DNA of 64,000 bases from Marivirga aurantiaca (GTDB taxonomy: Bacteria > Bacteroidota > Bacteroidia > Cytophagales > Cyclobacteriaceae). The position numbers and the translations under genes are program-made. Shown here piece by piece: positions 61,673 to 64,000 of the stretch (positions within the stretch are counted from its first letter, which is position 1; every line of letters begins with the position of its first letter). The notes beneath the pieces are model-generated. The model had not been told where the DNA came from. It saw nothing but the letters and a program-made list of their open reading frames with translations, and ran no database searches. Location of the stretch: the NCBI RefSeq assembly GCF_016679925.1, contig NZ_JAEQBW010000001.1, forward strand, positions 992,001 through 1,056,000, written 5' to 3'.

Positions 61673-63047
61673 AGTACTATTAACGACTATAATAGCAGTG
61701 AGTCTGTTTTCAAATAGTGGGAATGCACAGGAAATGGATACCAGCAAGCCCCTAAGTTTGGAAGAATGTGTGGCATATGCACTGGAGAATAATTACAATC
61801 TGCGTTCCACCAGATTAGAGGAAGCTATTGCAGAAACACAGGTAGGGGAGACAAGGTCAATGGGGTTGCCACAAGCCAAATTTCAAAGTAATTTGAACTA
61901 TAATTATGAAGTGCAAAAGGCTTTTTTGCCCAATGCTTTATTTCCTGAAGATCCTAATAATCCTAATCCACCGGATCCTGAAGGTTTCACAGCTGTTCAA
62001 TTTAGTCCAACTTTTGATGGGAATGCTTCATTTTCCGTATCACAATTGTTGTTTGATGGCTCCTATTTTGTTGGGTTGCAAGCGGCCAAAACGTTGAGGG
62101 ATTTGAGAAGAAAGGAGTCCAATCAATCTGAAATAGAAATTGTGGAAGCCGTAAGCAAGGCTTATTATTTGGTATTGATCAACCTTGAAAGAAAAGAATT
62201 GGTAAATGCCAATCTGAAACAATTGGAGAAGGTATTGTCTGATACTAAAGCACAGTATGAAAGCGGGTTTGCTGAAAGAATTGATGTAGACAGGATTCAG
62301 GTAAGTTTGAACAACATTATTACTGAGAATAACAGTATTAATAGAAATTTAGCCTATTCGTATGACTTGCTTAAGTTCCAGATGGGTATTCCGGTTTCCA
62401 ACGAAATCACTTTATCAGGTGACTTATCTTCTATTTCTTTTAGAGCAGAGGAATATTTAGGCACAGAGAATGAGTTTGATTATGAGGATAGAAGTGAATA
62501 CAATATCCTAAAAGTTAATGAAGAATTAGCAGGTTTGGACCTTCGTAATAACAAGGCTACTCATCTTCCAAGGCTATCTGCCAACTTCAGCTATGGATGG
62601 AACACAGGTGCCAATAACACCAGTGAGTTTTTTGATTTCAATGACCGTTGGTTGAGCTTCGGTGTTGTGGGTGTTAGTTTACAATGGGATTTGTTTACTG
62701 GCCTGAACAGGAGTAGCAAAATGCAGAAAAACCGCATTCAGCTAGAGCAATTGGGTATTCAAAAAGAGCAGCTGGAAAACTCTATTGACATGGAAATAAT
62801 GCAGCTCAAGGGAAATCTGGAAAGTGCTAATGAAAGCATGGAAGTTCAAAAGCAGAACATGGAGCTGGCACAGTCTGTCTATGATCAGACGCAGGAGAAA
62901 TACAAAGTAGGAGTGGGAAGCAATACAGAGTTGCTGGATGCGGAAATAGCTTCCAAAGAAGCACAGACCAACTACTATAACGCATTATATGAAGCCATTA
63001 TTTCAAAAATAGAATTAGAAAAAGCACTGGGGATTCTTTATAAATAA
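61656..63047 (+). CDS. TolC-family outer-membrane efflux protein
   Basis: The 463-residue protein has a signal peptide ending G-N-A-Q (about 25), then S-L-E-E-C-V-A-Y-A-L-E-N-N-Y-N-L (about 34-48). It has the long helical hairpins of TolC (Gln/Glu/Asn-rich, with Y-x-x-G-F-A-E-R-I-D-V near residue 201 and K-Y-K-V-G-V-G-S-N-T-E-L-L-D near residue 418). The trimer forms the outer-membrane exit duct of RND or ABC pumps. The adaptor gene starts 20 bases downstream. Confidence 0.95.
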   Translation: MNINFRVLLTTIIAVSLFSNSGNAQEMDTSKPLSLEECVAYALENNYNLRSTRLEEAIAETQVGETRSMGLPQAKFQSNLNYNYEVQKAFLPNALFPEDPNNPNPPDPEGFTAVQFSPTFDGNASFSVSQLLFDGSYFVGLQAAKTLRDLRRKESNQSEIEIVEAVSKAYYLVLINLERKELVNANLKQLEKVLSDTKAQYESGFAERIDVDRIQVSLNNIITENNSINRNLAYSYDLLKFQMGIPVSNEITLSGDLSSISFRAEEYLGTENEFDYEDRSEYNILKVNEELAGLDLRNNKATHLPRLSANFSYGWNTGANNTSEFFDFNDRWLSFGVVGVSLQWDLFTGLNRSSKMQKNRIQLEQLGIQKEQLENSIDMEIMQLKGNLESANESMEVQKQNMELAQSVYDQTQEKYKVGVGSNTELLDAEIASKEAQTNYYNALYEAIISKIELEKALGILYK

Positions 63048-63067
63048 AAGCATTAATCTAAAATAAA

Positions 63068-64000
63068 ATGACAATAAAAAATACAATATACGGACTACTT
63101 CTGATTGGCTTTTTAGGAGCCTGCGAATCTGAATCAGATACTGAAGAACTAAAATCCCGACTTGAAGAACTTAAGCAGGAAATTCAGGAAAGGAATGCTG
63201 AAATTAGTGAAATTCAGAAAGAATTGGCGGAAAAAGACCCTCAATTTGCCGATGAAATGGATAAATCTGTTTTGGTGAGAACAACCGAAGTAGATAAAGG
63301 ATATTTTCAGCATAAAATACAAGTGCAAGGTGAAGTGGCTTCACGGAAAAATATCGATATGAGCGCTGAAACAATGGGGCGAGTGATACAAGTAAATGTT
63401 GAGCCTGGCGATATCGTAAAAAGAGGTCAGACACTCATTCGTTTAGATGCTTCCACCCAACAAAATACTCTTAAAGAATTACAGACATCATTGGAACTGG
63501 CGACTAATATGTTTGAAAAACAAGAGAAATTATGGGAACAGGAAATTGGATCAGAAGTACAATACCTGGAAGCTAAAAACAGAAAGGAAGCATTGGAAAG
63601 ACAAATAGAAACTGTTAAGTCGCAGCTGGATATGTCTTATATAAAAGCTCCTTTTAATGGCAGGGTGAATAGTGTGGATGTGAGGATGGGGGAATTAGCC
63701 CAACCCGGAGTACCTATCATCACCATAGTAAGTAATGAGGAAATGTATTTAAAGGCGGATGTTTCGGAACAGTATATTGGGGACTTTGAAGCAGGAGATC
63801 CTGTTGAGGTTCATCTACCTGCACTAAAGGAGTCATTTGTTTCAAAGGTAAGCTCAATCAGTTATGTGATTAACCCATCAAACAGAACTTTTCAACTGGA
63901 TGTGAAACTTACTGATTATGTCAATAAAGTAAAGCCTAACCAATTTGCCAGACTGGATTTGGTAGATTATGAAAATGAGGATGCTATAATAATAAAATCA
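63068..64000 (+). CDS. RND efflux periplasmic adaptor subunit, cut by window end
   Basis: The frame runs to the last base. It has a lipoprotein signal (L-L-L-I-G-F-L-G-A-C, C20), a coiled coil (about 25-60), a lipoyl-like half (G-R-V-I-Q-V-N-V-E-P-G-D-I-V-K-R-G-Q-T-L), a hairpin, and the second lipoyl half (Y-I-K-A-P-F-N-G-R-V). A beta-barrel domain begins after Q-P-G-V-P-I-I-T-I-V. Adaptor of a tripartite pump with TolC; the RND pump gene is expected just beyond the window. Confidence 0.92.
   Translation, partial: MTIKNTIYGLLLIGFLGACESESDTEELKSRLEELKQEIQERNAEISEIQKELAEKDPQFADEMDKSVLVRTTEVDKGYFQHKIQVQGEVASRKNIDMSAETMGRVIQVNVEPGDIVKRGQTLIRLDASTQQNTLKELQTSLELATNMFEKQEKLWEQEIGSEVQYLEAKNRKEALERQIETVKSQLDMSYIKAPFNGRVNSVDVRMGELAQPGVPIITIVSNEEMYLKADVSEQYIGDFEAGDPVEVHLPALKESFVSKVSSISYVINPSNRTFQLDVKLTDYVNKVKPNQFARLDLVDYENEDAIIIKS

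Overview
This window is chromosomal DNA of a member of the Bacteroidota, most likely Cytophagales (the Marivirga/Fulvivirga type of organism). The base composition is AT-rich. The gene content is typical of the group: a type IX secretion (T9SS) adhesin of 2329 residues with a CHU_C-type C-terminus next to a PorP/SprF protein, a TonB-dependent receptor followed by a DUF4249 lipoprotein, ATP-dependent PEP carboxykinase, the folE/queD pair and SiaB/SiaC signalling proteins. Many promoters show the Bacteroidota -7 box TAnnTTTG. No rRNA, CRISPR array, prophage or intact insertion sequence was seen. Lineage below phylum is inference from gene content.

Layout. 1-4.8 kb: a tight plus-strand operon of tonB (5' end cut by the window), folC, trmB, a PAP2 phosphatase, an M14-like deacylase and a sugar-phosphate transferase. 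4.9-5.7 kb: a small membrane ORF and repeats. 5.7-13.8 kb: minus-strand PorP and giant adhesin. 14.2-19.1 kb: a lipoprotein, a membrane PP2C/SpoIIE phosphatase, a repeat cluster, rsmE and a nucleoside transporter. 19.6-27.1 kb: TonB receptor plus DUF4249, an M23-like protein, pckA and a peptide transporter. 27.2-30.8 kb: siaB, siaC and a coiled-coil membrane protein, then a minus-strand group of two small coiled-coil proteins, a SpoIIAA-like protein and an SDR enzyme. 31.0-36.6 kb: folE, queD, a c-type cytochrome-like protein, a 56-residue lipoprotein, an AI-2E family protein, pth and DUF502. 36.8-41.2 kb: a four-gene exported-protein operon ending in an 821-residue leucine-rich repeat protein. 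41.8-46.7 kb: VTT/TVP38 protein, metallophosphoesterase, DUF481-type protein, a shortened FloA and small membrane proteins. 47-51.9 kb: envelope/stress small-protein cluster (Holin-X, YtxH, lmo0937-like), truncated hemoglobin with an Rrf2 regulator, and a cold-shock protein. 52.1-60.8 kb: glsA, a MITE-like element, rplY, prs, tRNA-Gln, DUF4136, purL and an alpha/beta hydrolase. 61.0-64 kb: tetR, tolC and an RND adaptor gene running off the window.

The most unusual content is (1) a family of intergenic repeats built from palindromic modules, always downstream of plus-strand genes; (2) a second short repeat family ending at or near the starts of pth and the Rrf2 gene; (3) a 228-bp element with perfect 13-bp inverted ends, a 3-bp target duplication and four internal hairpins; (4) a perfect 26-bp palindrome next to a floA lacking the usual C-terminus; and (5) the LRR operon, in which three of four proteins appear to share a small domain. 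Eight short proteins or small genes in gaps were read by eye. All similarity statements come from recognition, not from searches.
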